Positions 1-7,453 of a stretch of DNA of 61,861 nucleotides are shown here, piece after piece. The DNA is from Rhodothermales bacterium (GTDB lineage Bacteria; Bacteroidota; Rhodothermia; Rhodothermales; Bin80), in NCBI GenBank assembly GCA_028278205.1, contig JANQES010000008.1:1-61861 (forward strand). The letters are read 5' to 3'. The notes beneath the pieces were generated by a model. The model was not told where the DNA came from and did no database searches. It saw only the letters and a list, made by a program, of their open reading frames with translations. The translations under genes and the position numbers were made by a program. The stretch's first letter is position 1. Every line of letters starts with the position of its first letter.

Positions 1-24
1 GTATTTGCCTTTGCGTTTGGCCAT
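1..24 (-). CDS. Start of a gene cut by the window edge (possible IS200/IS605 transposase)
   Basis: On the minus strand an ATG at 24-22 opens a frame reading MAKRKGKY before the window ends. The 85 bases in front of it hold two hairpins, one of them the perfect stem at 59-77. A short basic start behind end-proximal hairpins is how the left ends of IS200/IS605 elements are built, with tnpA starting just inside. Only eight codons are visible, so this assignment is inference from layout. Confidence 0.3.
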
Positions 25-32
25 GCCTGAAA

Positions 33-77
33 GGTACGGCATAGCCGACGGTACATCACCACCGTCAAAGACGGTGG
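33..77. repeat. Two subterminal hairpins, possible IS200/IS605 left end
   Basis: Bases 59-66 (CCACCGTC) and 70-77 (GACGGTGG) form a perfect 8-bp stem with an AAA loop. A second imperfect stem lies at about 35-53 (GTACGGC with GCCG..GTAC). They sit between the end of the DUF3037 gene and the edge gene. They could be recognition hairpins of a single-strand transposase. A plain terminator is less likely because no T run follows on the minus strand. Confidence 0.35.
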
Positions 78-109
78 GTTTCTACGGTAAACTAAAATCC
101 AAAATCGAA

Positions 110-529
110 CTACGCGCCTTCGACGTGGGCTTTGAAGAGTTGCTCTAGCGTCTCCTCGCAGTCGCGGGTGCGGCCGCCGTGGACAGGGGAGGTTTGCAGG
201 ACCGCCGAGCGCGGGATGGTCAGCCACTGGAATCGCTCAGACGGGGGCAGCAAGGCGATGGGGCCGGCGTCGCGGTCGCCGTGGCAGATGCGTTGGAAAG
301 CATCGAGGTAGCGTTCGACGAGCGCCATGTCGAGCGTCGGGCAGAGGGTGTTGAGGTGGTTGCGGTTGAGATAGAGGCGGGTGTCGAGAAAGCCGGCGGT
401 ACGGGCATGCATCACCACGCCGACGTTCTGAAACGTGCACAGATGCACCAGCGGCACTACGCGCACGACCGCGTAGTCGTAGTCGATCCAATCCGAAGCA
501 GTATGCGGAGGCATCGGGTGTACGTTCAT
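110..529 (-). CDS. DUF3037 domain protein
   Basis: This 139-residue cytoplasmic protein matches the DUF3037 family: it opens with the typical block WIDYDYAVVRVVPLV, followed by a phenylalanine-rich segment ending NVGVVM. No signal peptide or membrane segment is present and its biochemical role is not known. Its ATG overlaps the stop of the upstream HipA-like kinase gene as ATGA, so the two are translationally coupled. The same neighbour pair is familiar from other bacteria, which suggests a joint function. Its TAG stop at 112-110 lies directly beside a one-sided copy of the ATTTTGGATTTTAG repeat (92-107). Confidence 0.85.
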   Translation of the reverse strand: MNVHPMPPHTASDWIDYDYAVVRVVPLVHLCTFQNVGVVMHARTAGFLDTRLYLNRNHLNTLCPTLDMALVERYLDAFQRICHGDRDAGPIALLPPSERFQWLTIPRSAVLQTSPVHGGRTRDCEETLEQLFKAHVEGA

Positions 530-1362
530 CGCCGGTACGAAAGGGGTTGTCCGGGTTGTTTGACTTCTTCCTGGGCGCGGCGGGCCTCTTGCACAAACGC
601 GCGCGGCCCGTGGAGACGCTTCGAGAGATAGTTGAAATACGCCTCCCGATTGGCTTCTGCCGACGCGAAGGCAGGCTGATGGCCTTCGGGCGCATCCATG
701 AGCAATTCTTCCGGGGCCAGCGCCAGCGTCCGGCGCAGCACGTCATCGTCGAGGCGTTCTCTCATGCGGGCGTCGGCGGCGTCGAGGTCGCCGGCCAGGG
801 GCAAGAGCACGTGCTCCTTGATGAGCGCAAACGGCGCGTGGATGCGCGCCTCGTCCACCGTCCCCCAGTTGTGATGGATGTAGAGCGCCGCGCCGTGGTC
901 GATGAGCCAGAGCCGCCGGCCCCAGATCATGAGATTGGGATTGCGCGGCGTGCGGTCGATGTTGACGGTGTAGGCATCGAACCAGACGATGTCGGCGGCG
1001 CGTTCGGGCGTGACGAAATCGGCCACGGCCACGGGGTCGAAGGTAAAAGCGCCTTCGAGATAGCGCAGGCCCACGTTGAGGCCGCGGCTGCCCTTGAGGA
1101 TGTCCTGGATCTCCGGATCGCCCTCGGTGCGCCCGAAGGCAGCATCGAGGTAAATCAAGGCGAGGTCGGGCACCGGTAGGCCGGCGTGTTGCGCCAGCAA
1201 ACCCACGATGAACTCGGCCAGCAACGCCCGCGCGCCCTGGCCGGCGCCCCTGAACTTGGTCACAAAAAGCCCTGCATCCTCGGTGTCGAGGATGGCCGGG
1301 AGGGAACTGCCCTCCTTGAGCGGCACCACATACCGCGTGGCGTTGTACGTCGGGAGCATCAT
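526..1362 (-). CDS. HipA-like kinase family protein
   Basis: This 278-residue protein resembles the short HipA-family kinases that travel with DUF3037. The catalytic region is visible as NIDRTPRNPNLMIW followed by RLWLIDHGAALY; the Asp-Arg and Ile-Asp-His elements correspond to the HipA catalytic loop and metal-binding Asp. The start is set at the MM pair (1362/1359), which begins the conserved block MMLPTYNATRYVVPL. A longer frame to 1485 would run into the inverted repeat at 1440-1499 and has no homology-like sequence. There is no clear Shine-Dalgarno. No HipB-like DNA-binding partner is present, so this is not a classical hipBA toxin-antitoxin pair. The substrate is unknown. Confidence 0.75.
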   Translation of the reverse strand: MMLPTYNATRYVVPLKEGSSLPAILDTEDAGLFVTKFRGAGQGARALLAEFIVGLLAQHAGLPVPDLALIYLDAAFGRTEGDPEIQDILKGSRGLNVGLRYLEGAFTFDPVAVADFVTPERAADIVWFDAYTVNIDRTPRNPNLMIWGRRLWLIDHGAALYIHHNWGTVDEARIHAPFALIKEHVLLPLAGDLDAADARMRERLDDDVLRRTLALAPEELLMDAPEGHQPAFASAEANREAYFNYLSKRLHGPRAFVQEARRAQEEVKQPGQPLSYRR

Positions 1363-1439
1363 GGGCTTTGTGCGGGGGCTTGCTGCGCTATCGGGCGTGT
1401 TTAGAGGATTTGAATGTATAGCCTTCGGGCAGGATCGTG

Positions 1440-1499
1440 AAACGTAAAACGTGAGGGTGCCATGGGAAAACGTTGAGCCGAGCACCCTTACGTTTTACG
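1440..1499. repeat. Inverted repeat, GTAAAACGT type
   Basis: Arms at 1440-1460 and 1482-1499 are imperfectly complementary (about 18 bp), with a 21-base loop. It lies between the 5' end of the HipA-like gene and the 3' end of the next minus-strand gene. The TAA stop of the metallo-hydrolase (1497-1495) falls inside the right arm. Confidence 0.75.
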
Positions 1500-2475
1500 C
1501 CAAAGAAAAAACCCCGCCGATGTCGAGCAGATGGACGCAGTCAGCGACGTTTTGTTCGGCGGCGGCTTGCTTCAAAAGCTGAGGCGGCTCCTGAAGCGGT
1601 TCTTCGGCCAGATCGAACGTGCCCCAGTGGATGGGAATGAAATGCGCGGCCTGAAGATCGACGAACGCCTGCACGGCCTGCGCCGGATCGACGTGGACGC
1701 TTTCCATGAACCAGCGAGGCCGGTACGCGCCGATGGGCAGCAGGGCCACCTCCGGCGCGCCGAGCCGCTCGTGGATCGCCGTGAAATGCTCGGCATAGCC
1801 CGAATCGCCCGCAAAATAGAGGGTCTGGCTGCCGTCGAGGGCTTCGAGGAACCAACCGGCCCAGAGCGTGGCGTCGCGGTTGGTGAGGCCGCGCCCGGAG
1901 AAATGTCGCGCCGGCGTGCAATGAAAACGCCAGCCCTCGACATCGACGTACTGCCACCAGTCGAGTTCGAGCACCCGCCGGGCGCCGGCACTGCGGACGA
2001 GGCGGCCCACACCCAGGGGAGCGAGCAAGAGTGGATCGTGCCGCCGCACAGTCGACCGGAGGCTTTCAAAATCCAGATGGTCGTAATGATCGTGCGAGAG
2101 CAGCACGAGGTCGATGGAGGGAAGCGCAGCCAGGCGCAGCGCCGGCGGGGTCTTTCGAGCCGGCCCGGTGAACGACAGCGGGCTGGCGCGCTGGCCGAAG
2201 ACCGGGTCGGTCAGCAATGAAAACGCAGGCGTCTGAACGAGCGTGCTGGCATGCCCGATCCACGTCAGACGCAGCCGCGCAGGCGGCGCAGCCAGCATCT
2301 CCGGATCGACCGCCTGCACCGGCGGCAGGACGTTGTCTTTCTGCTGAAACGCAAAATCGACAAAGAAACGGGCCGCCTTCAGGAACGACACGTCGCGCGG
2401 CGGCGCCCAGATGTTACGAAACCGGCTGCCGTTGTGATGACGCTGATGATACCAGGGATGACGATGGATTTGCAT
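1495..2475 (-). CDS. MBL-fold metallo-hydrolase, NAPE-PLD/UlaG-like
   Basis: This 326-residue hydrolase of the metallo-beta-lactamase fold belongs with the NAPE-PLD-like / UlaG-like zinc hydrolases. The entry strand reads LTWIGHASTLVQ, the metal-binding motif is LLSHDHYDHLD, the bridging Asp is in FAGDSGYAEHF and the last histidine is in IPIHWGTFDL. The N-terminal HPWYHQRHHNGSRFRN block is typical of the NAPE-PLD-like group. The start at 2475 was chosen because it opens this block; the longer frame to 2553 reads through a palindromic repeat. There is no signal peptide. Substrate unproven (phosphodiester or lactone). Confidence 0.85.
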   Translation of the reverse strand: MQIHRHPWYHQRHHNGSRFRNIWAPPRDVSFLKAARFFVDFAFQQKDNVLPPVQAVDPEMLAAPPARLRLTWIGHASTLVQTPAFSLLTDPVFGQRASPLSFTGPARKTPPALRLAALPSIDLVLLSHDHYDHLDFESLRSTVRRHDPLLLAPLGVGRLVRSAGARRVLELDWWQYVDVEGWRFHCTPARHFSGRGLTNRDATLWAGWFLEALDGSQTLYFAGDSGYAEHFTAIHERLGAPEVALLPIGAYRPRWFMESVHVDPAQAVQAFVDLQAAHFIPIHWGTFDLAEEPLQEPPQLLKQAAAEQNVADCVHLLDIGGVFSLA

Positions 2476-2489
2476 GTGCCGGGGGACGG

Positions 2490-2574
2490 GTGTTATAGTG
2501 TTTTGGTGTTTTAGTGTTTTGGTTGGATGAGGTAAAGAAACTAGAACACTCAAACACTATAACACCAAAACACC
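2490..2574. repeat. Palindromic repeat, GTGTTTTGGTGTTTT family, copy 1
   Basis: Left arm 2490-2521 and right arm 2541-2574 are long, imperfectly complementary runs built from the words GTGTTATAGTG, TTTTGGTG and TTTTAGTG. It occupies most of the divergent intergenic space between two metallo-hydrolase genes. Related copies are at 11899-11975 and, one-sided, at 61704-61750. Confidence 0.85.
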
Positions 2575-2655
2575 GAAATAACCGTTGAAACAATTAAACC
2601 GATCAACAAGTTTTTCTGACGCTTTTCTGAGGACGATACTGCTGAAACGAGGCGT

Positions 2656-4050
2656 ATGCTTTTTGTTACTCTGGGCGATACCGAAGCTATTGGCGCGAGC
2701 TGTCATTTCCTGAAAATAGGAGAGACAGGCCTTGTGCTCGATGCCGGCGCTGACCCGGAAGCCGAAGGCCTCGCGAGCCTGCCTCGGTTCGACATTATCC
2801 ATAACAACGCCGGCTGGTACATCGACCACGCCGTCGTCACGCACGCGCACCACGACCACATCGGCTCGTTGCCCGTGCTCATCGAGCACTTCCCCCACGT
2901 GATGGTTCACATGACGCGGGCTACGCGCGACCTGGCCGATTTCGTCTTGCCCGCCTCGCTCCGCCTGCAACGACGCCGCCAGCGCGAGGGCACCTCTTCA
3001 CACCCACCGCTGTTCGACGAAGAGCAGTTGGAGATCATCAGCTATCTCTACCTGACCCACGAATTCGAAGATACCTTCGACGTCTCAGGCATACGCACCG
3101 ACCAGACGGTGACGGCCCAGTTTTATTATTCCGGGCATATCCTCGGCTCGGCGGGCGTGCTTTTGACATTCGAAGAAAAAGGCCAGACGCGGCGCGTCTT
3201 CTACTCCAGCGACACCAACCTGCGGGCGCAATCGATCATTCCAGGCGGCCAGTATCCCGAAGGCCCCATCGACGTGTTGATGATGGAATCGACCCTCGGC
3301 GCCGACCCCGAAGCCGAACTGACCACACGCCGGACCGAAGAAATCAAGTTTCGCGAAGCCCTCAAACGCGTCATCGCGCGCCGCGGCGTGGTGCTCGTGC
3401 CGGTCTTTGCGCTGGGCCGCGCCCAGGAAGTGCTGGCGCTCATCGACCGTTTCAAGCAACGCGGTGACATCCCCGCCGAGGTGCCCGTCTACACCGCCGG
3501 CGGCATGCGCGCCATCGCCGACATCTACGACACGACGCGCTACATCACACCGCGCCTGAATCCCGACTTTCAGGTCTTCGGCGTGGCGCAGCGCCGGATG
3601 CCGCGCAGCTACACCGCCAAACGCAACGCCCTCACCGGGCCGAGCATCCACGTCGCCAGCAGCGGCATGATGTTCGAAAACACACTCTCGAACTGGGTGG
3701 CGCAGCAACTCGTCGAAGACGAAGAAAACGCGATCTTTCTGGTCGGCTATGCCAAAGAAGACTCGCCCGCCCGCCGGCTGATCGAAGCCGCCGGAAACGG
3801 CTCTGACGGCGTCTTGCTCGACCGGCACGTGGGGATGCAACCGCTCCACTGCGAAGTCGAACGCTTCCGCTTCAGCGGCCACAGCCACCGCCGCGACCTC
3901 ATCCAACTCGTCGAAAAACTCAAACCCAAAAAAGTCGTCCTCGTCCACGGCGACACCGACGCCCGCCAGTGGATGGCCGATAACATCCAGTTTTTCTACC
4001 CGCACATCGAGGTCTATTTGCCGGGTGTCGGCGAGCCGCTGGAGGTTTAG
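2656..4050 (+). CDS. MBL-fold/beta-CASP RNA-processing-type hydrolase
   Basis: This 464-residue protein has the architecture of CPSF-73/YSH1-like and RNase J-like nucleases. The MBL core carries the metal motif THAHHDHIGSLP near residue 62 and the YSSDTNLRA strand. A beta-CASP insert contains VASSGMMFENT, and the C-terminal RNA-specificity motif is VLVHGDTDARQW. These are the hallmarks of RNA 3'-processing or exonucleolytic enzymes rather than small-molecule hydrolases. There is no signal peptide, so it is cytoplasmic. It starts at the ATG opening LFVTLGDTEAIGAS and is followed two bases after its stop by a long palindromic element, so it is probably monocistronic. Confidence 0.85.
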   Translation: MLFVTLGDTEAIGASCHFLKIGETGLVLDAGADPEAEGLASLPRFDIIHNNAGWYIDHAVVTHAHHDHIGSLPVLIEHFPHVMVHMTRATRDLADFVLPASLRLQRRRQREGTSSHPPLFDEEQLEIISYLYLTHEFEDTFDVSGIRTDQTVTAQFYYSGHILGSAGVLLTFEEKGQTRRVFYSSDTNLRAQSIIPGGQYPEGPIDVLMMESTLGADPEAELTTRRTEEIKFREALKRVIARRGVVLVPVFALGRAQEVLALIDRFKQRGDIPAEVPVYTAGGMRAIADIYDTTRYITPRLNPDFQVFGVAQRRMPRSYTAKRNALTGPSIHVASSGMMFENTLSNWVAQQLVEDEENAIFLVGYAKEDSPARRLIEAAGNGSDGVLLDRHVGMQPLHCEVERFRFSGHSHRRDLIQLVEKLKPKKVVLVHGDTDARQWMADNIQFFYPHIEVYLPGVGEPLEV

Positions 4051-4051
4051 C

Positions 4052-4202
4052 GATTTTGGATTTTAGATTTTAGATTTTGGATTGTTTATTTCCACTCATT
4101 CCTGTAACCGAAAAAGTTGCGCCGGCTGGAACCGCTGCGACTTTTTTTAACTGAGATGACGGTGCGATCCCAGACCAATCCAAAATCCAAAATCTAAAAT
4201 CG
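4052..4202. repeat. 151-bp nested palindromic element, ATTTTGGATTTTAGATT arms, copy 1
   Basis: Outer arms at 4052-4084 and 4176-4202 are complementary. An inner stem pairs AACCGAAAAAGT with the ACTTTTTTTAACT side. Total length is 151 bases, almost equal to the copies at 28803-28954 and 55811-55961. It fills the whole gap between two genes, ending one base before the next ATG. Confidence 0.85.
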
Positions 4203-4203
4203 A

Positions 4204-7116
4204 ATGCCTTTTGCCGAAGTGTTGGATGATTTTGCAGCGTCGCTGCGGCCTCGCCTGGCGGGCGAACTACACCTCGACGCGATGACGCGGGCGCTCTATG
4301 CCACCGATGCCAGTGTCTGCCAGATCCAACCCGTCGGCGTGCTCATCCCCCGGCATACCGACGACGTGCAGGCGGCGCTCGAAGAGGCGGCGCGGTATCG
4401 GATTCCCGTGTTGCCGCGCGGCGGCGCCTCCTCGCTGGCCGGACAGGCCGTGGGCGCCGCGCTCGTCATCGATTTCACCCGGCACCTCGACGCCATCCTG
4501 GAGGTCGATGCCGAGGCAGGGCGGGCGCGGGTGCAGCCGGGCCTCGTGCTCGATCATCTCAACGCCCACCTGGCGCCGCTGGGCTGGACGGTGGGGCCGG
4601 ACCCGGCCAGCAGCAACCGCGCCACGCTCGGCGGCATGGTGGGCAACAACGCCACCGGCACCCATTCGATTCTCTACGGCAACGTCATCAACCACATCCG
4701 TGAGATCCGCGCGCTGATGGCCGACGGCTCGGACGCCACCTTCGGCCCGCGCGATGCCGCTTCCTGGGCCGCCGCCGCCCGGCAAAACAACTTCGAAGGT
4801 AAACTCTATCGCAACCTCGGCGAGTTGCTCCGGACGCGCGGCCACATCGTCGCCCGCGATACGCCGGTACACTGGCGACGCAACAGCGGCTACCGGCTCG
4901 AATACCTGCTCGACCACGTCCACACGGTCCACGGCGACGTTTCGCAGGGCGGGTTGCGCAACGTGGCGCAGTTGCTCTGCGGCAGCGAAGGCACCCTCGC
5001 CGTCAGCACCGAGCTGACGCTGGCGCTCGTGCCACGCCCGAAGCAGACGGCCCTGGGCATCGTCCACTTTCGCACCCGCGACGAAGCCCTCCGCGCCGTC
5101 ACCACCATCCTGGAGACGACGCCCTCGGCCGTCGAACTCTTCGACGGCACCGCCATCGAACAGGTGCGCCACACGCCCGGCTACGCCCACCGCCTGACCT
5201 TCGTCGAAGGCCATCCGGGCGGGGTACTGCTGACCGAATACTTCGGCGCCTCAGACGCTGAACTGCGCGACCGGCTCGACGCGCTCGAACGCACGGGCCT
5301 CGGCTACACCGTCGTCCGGGCCACGACGCCGGAGCAGATTCAAGACGTGTGGGCCATCCGCAAAGAATCGCTCGGCCTCATCATGGGCTTCAAGGGCGAT
5401 TACAAGCCTGTGGCGCTCATCGAAGACGCCTCCGTCCCCGTCGAACATCTCGCCGATTACATCGTGGAGTTGGATCGGATGCTGACGGAATCGGGCACGA
5501 AGGCGGTGTATTATGCGCACGCCTCCGCCGGATGCCTGCACGTGCGGCCTTTCCTCAACACGAAAGACACGCGCGAGGTCGAGAAGATGCGCGCGCTCAG
5601 CGAGGGGTCGATGGAATTGGCGCGGAACTACGGCGGCGTGCCGGCCTCGGAGCACGGCGACGGCATCGTGCGCGGCTGGCTCAACGAACGCTTCCTCGGC
5701 CCTGACCTCTACGACGTCTACCGCGATCTCAAAAAAATCTTCGACCCGGAAAACATCCTCAACCCCGGCAAAATCATCGACACGCCGCGTCTGGGCGAAG
5801 ACCTGCGCGTCGGGCCGCCGTATGAGCCGCTGCCGGTGCTCGAAACGCTGGACTGGTCGGAAGACGGCAGCTTTGCGCAGGCCGTCGAGATGTGCAACGG
5901 CAACGGCGCCTGCCGCAAGCTCGCCGGCGGGTCGATGTGCCCAAGCTTCATGATCACTCGCGACGAAGAACACTCGACCCGGGGCCGGGCCAACGCCCTG
6001 CGCGCGGTGATGACGGGTGTGCTGCCGCCCGAAGACCTGACTAGCCGGCGCATGTACGAGGTGATGGATCTGTGCATCCAGTGCAAAGCGTGCAAGACGG
6101 AGTGCCCCTCGAACGTGGATATGGCGAAGATCAAGACGGAGTGGCTGAATATGTACTGGGAGGCTAACGGCCTCTCGCGCCGCGCCCACCTCTTTGCCCA
6201 TCAGCCGAAGCTGGCGCGGCGCCTCGGCGGCGGCGCGCGGGCGCGCTTCGTCAACTGGATCAACAGCCGCGCTTCCATCCGCGCACTGCTCGACCGGACG
6301 CTCGGCATCAGCGAAAAACGCACACTGCCGCCGTTTGCCCGCGAGCCGTTCACGACGTGGTTCGCCCGGCAAAACTGGCCTTCCGACGGCCCGGCGGTGG
6401 TGCTCTTCGCCGACACGTTCAACAACTACCACCACCCCGGCACCGCCCGCGCCGCTGCCGAATTCTTGCACCGCGTGGGCCTTCGCGTCGTCGTGCCCGA
6501 CGCGGCGGCGTGCTGCGGGCGCCCGCTGCTGTCGAAGGGCCTCGTCACCGAGGCGCAAGTGGGCGCCCTCAACGCCGTCGACCGGCTCTATCCGTACGCC
6601 GAACAGGGCCTGCCCATCGTCGGGCTGGAGCCGAGTTGCATCCTCACCTTCCGCGACGAATTCCTGACGCTGCTGCCCGGCGACCTGCGCGCCCGCCGCC
6701 TCGCCGAGGTCACGCTGACGTTCGACGAATACGTCGCCCACCTCGCCGAGGCCGGCGCGCTCGACGCCGTGGCCTGGACGCACCGCACGCGGCAGGTGCT
6801 CTTGCACGGGCATTGCCACCAGAAAGCGCTCGTGGGCAACGGCCCGACGGAGCGATGCCTCGCGCTGCCGCCCGGCTACACCGTCGAGACAGCCGCCACC
6901 GGCTGCTGCGGCATGGCCGGGGCCTTCGGCTACGAAAAAGAGCACTACGACACTTCCATCCGCATGGCCGGTCGCCGCCTCGCCCCCGCCATCAACGCTG
7001 CCGGCAACGACGCCATCATCGCAGCGGCGGGCGCCTCGTGCCGGGCGCAGATCAAAGACACCACCGGCCGCCTCGCCCTCCACCCCGCCGAGATTTTGCG
7101 CGATGCGCTGGCGTAG
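4204..7116 (+). CDS. FAD-linked and (Fe-S) D-2-hydroxyacid dehydrogenase, YdiJ-like
   Basis: This 970-residue fusion enzyme oxidises a D-2-hydroxyacid (D-lactate, glycolate or D-2-hydroxyglutarate type). The N-terminal half is a PCMH-type FAD domain (LPRGGASSLAGQAVG, then DPASSNRATLGGMVGNN), followed by the FAD-oxidase C domain ending ENILNPGKIID. Iron-sulfur ligands follow: CNGNGACRKLAGGSMCP near residue 563 and CIQCKACKTECP near 624. Two CCG domains close the protein: CCGRPLLSKG near 770 and HGHCHQKALVG...CCGMAGAFGYE near 840-910. Length and order match the YdiJ/D2HGDH-like class. It is likely membrane-peripheral, passing electrons to the respiratory chain. The ATG follows directly on the palindromic element, so its promoter must lie in or before that repeat. 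Confidence 0.9.
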   Translation: MPFAEVLDDFAASLRPRLAGELHLDAMTRALYATDASVCQIQPVGVLIPRHTDDVQAALEEAARYRIPVLPRGGASSLAGQAVGAALVIDFTRHLDAILEVDAEAGRARVQPGLVLDHLNAHLAPLGWTVGPDPASSNRATLGGMVGNNATGTHSILYGNVINHIREIRALMADGSDATFGPRDAASWAAAARQNNFEGKLYRNLGELLRTRGHIVARDTPVHWRRNSGYRLEYLLDHVHTVHGDVSQGGLRNVAQLLCGSEGTLAVSTELTLALVPRPKQTALGIVHFRTRDEALRAVTTILETTPSAVELFDGTAIEQVRHTPGYAHRLTFVEGHPGGVLLTEYFGASDAELRDRLDALERTGLGYTVVRATTPEQIQDVWAIRKESLGLIMGFKGDYKPVALIEDASVPVEHLADYIVELDRMLTESGTKAVYYAHASAGCLHVRPFLNTKDTREVEKMRALSEGSMELARNYGGVPASEHGDGIVRGWLNERFLGPDLYDVYRDLKKIFDPENILNPGKIIDTPRLGEDLRVGPPYEPLPVLETLDWSEDGSFAQAVEMCNGNGACRKLAGGSMCPSFMITRDEEHSTRGRANALRAVMTGVLPPEDLTSRRMYEVMDLCIQCKACKTECPSNVDMAKIKTEWLNMYWEANGLSRRAHLFAHQPKLARRLGGGARARFVNWINSRASIRALLDRTLGISEKRTLPPFAREPFTTWFARQNWPSDGPAVVLFADTFNNYHHPGTARAAAEFLHRVGLRVVVPDAAACCGRPLLSKGLVTEAQVGALNAVDRLYPYAEQGLPIVGLEPSCILTFRDEFLTLLPGDLRARRLAEVTLTFDEYVAHLAEAGALDAVAWTHRTRQVLLHGHCHQKALVGNGPTERCLALPPGYTVETAATGCCGMAGAFGYEKEHYDTSIRMAGRRLAPAINAAGNDAIIAAAGASCRAQIKDTTGRLALHPAEILRDALA

Positions 7117-7173
7117 AAACCACCTTCGTTGAAAGCTGTATTTCTTCAAAAGAACCAAAAGCAACAACGTGTT

Positions 7174-7428
7174 ATGCCTGCCACGCTCCCTCTCAAAGCG
7201 GCAGAACGCAACTTCAAACGGGTGGTCGAGTGCCTCCAGCAGGGCGAATCGATCACCTTATTGGATGCTGATGGTCAGTCGTTGGCGCTGCTTGTATCGC
7301 TGAGAACGGCCGACCGGGAACCTGTGGAAGATTGGGGAGCGAGAATGAAAGCGTTGGCGGAGCAGGTCGATGAAGCCTGGCAAGGCGAGGCAAGCGCCAT
7401 CAAGACCCTTTCCCAGATGCGGCGATGA
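7174..7428 (+). CDS. Phd/VapB-type antitoxin, orphan
   Basis: This 84-residue protein has the Phd/YefM-like N-terminal pattern (LPLKAAERNFKRVVECLQQG, then ITLLDADGQSLALLVSL) that binds DNA in type II antitoxins. Its C-terminal tail (WGARMKALAEQVDEAW ... LSQMRR) is the kind that wraps a PIN toxin. The start at 7174 gives a normal antitoxin length; a TTG-initiated form from 7129 is possible. An ATG overlaps its stop (ATGATCTGTATTGG), as a PIN toxin gene would, but that frame (MICIG...) carries no PIN sequence and is soon lost in the convergent permease gene. It therefore looks like a toxin-less remnant. Confidence 0.6.
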   Translation: MPATLPLKAAERNFKRVVECLQQGESITLLDADGQSLALLVSLRTADREPVEDWGARMKALAEQVDEAWQGEASAIKTLSQMRR

Positions 7429-7453
7429 TCTGTATTGGACTATGCGCTTCCAC

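Noticed and set aside
5251..7167. Long minus-strand open frame opposite the FAD/Fe-S dehydrogenase
   Set aside because: It is an antisense shadow; all recognised motifs are on the plus strand.
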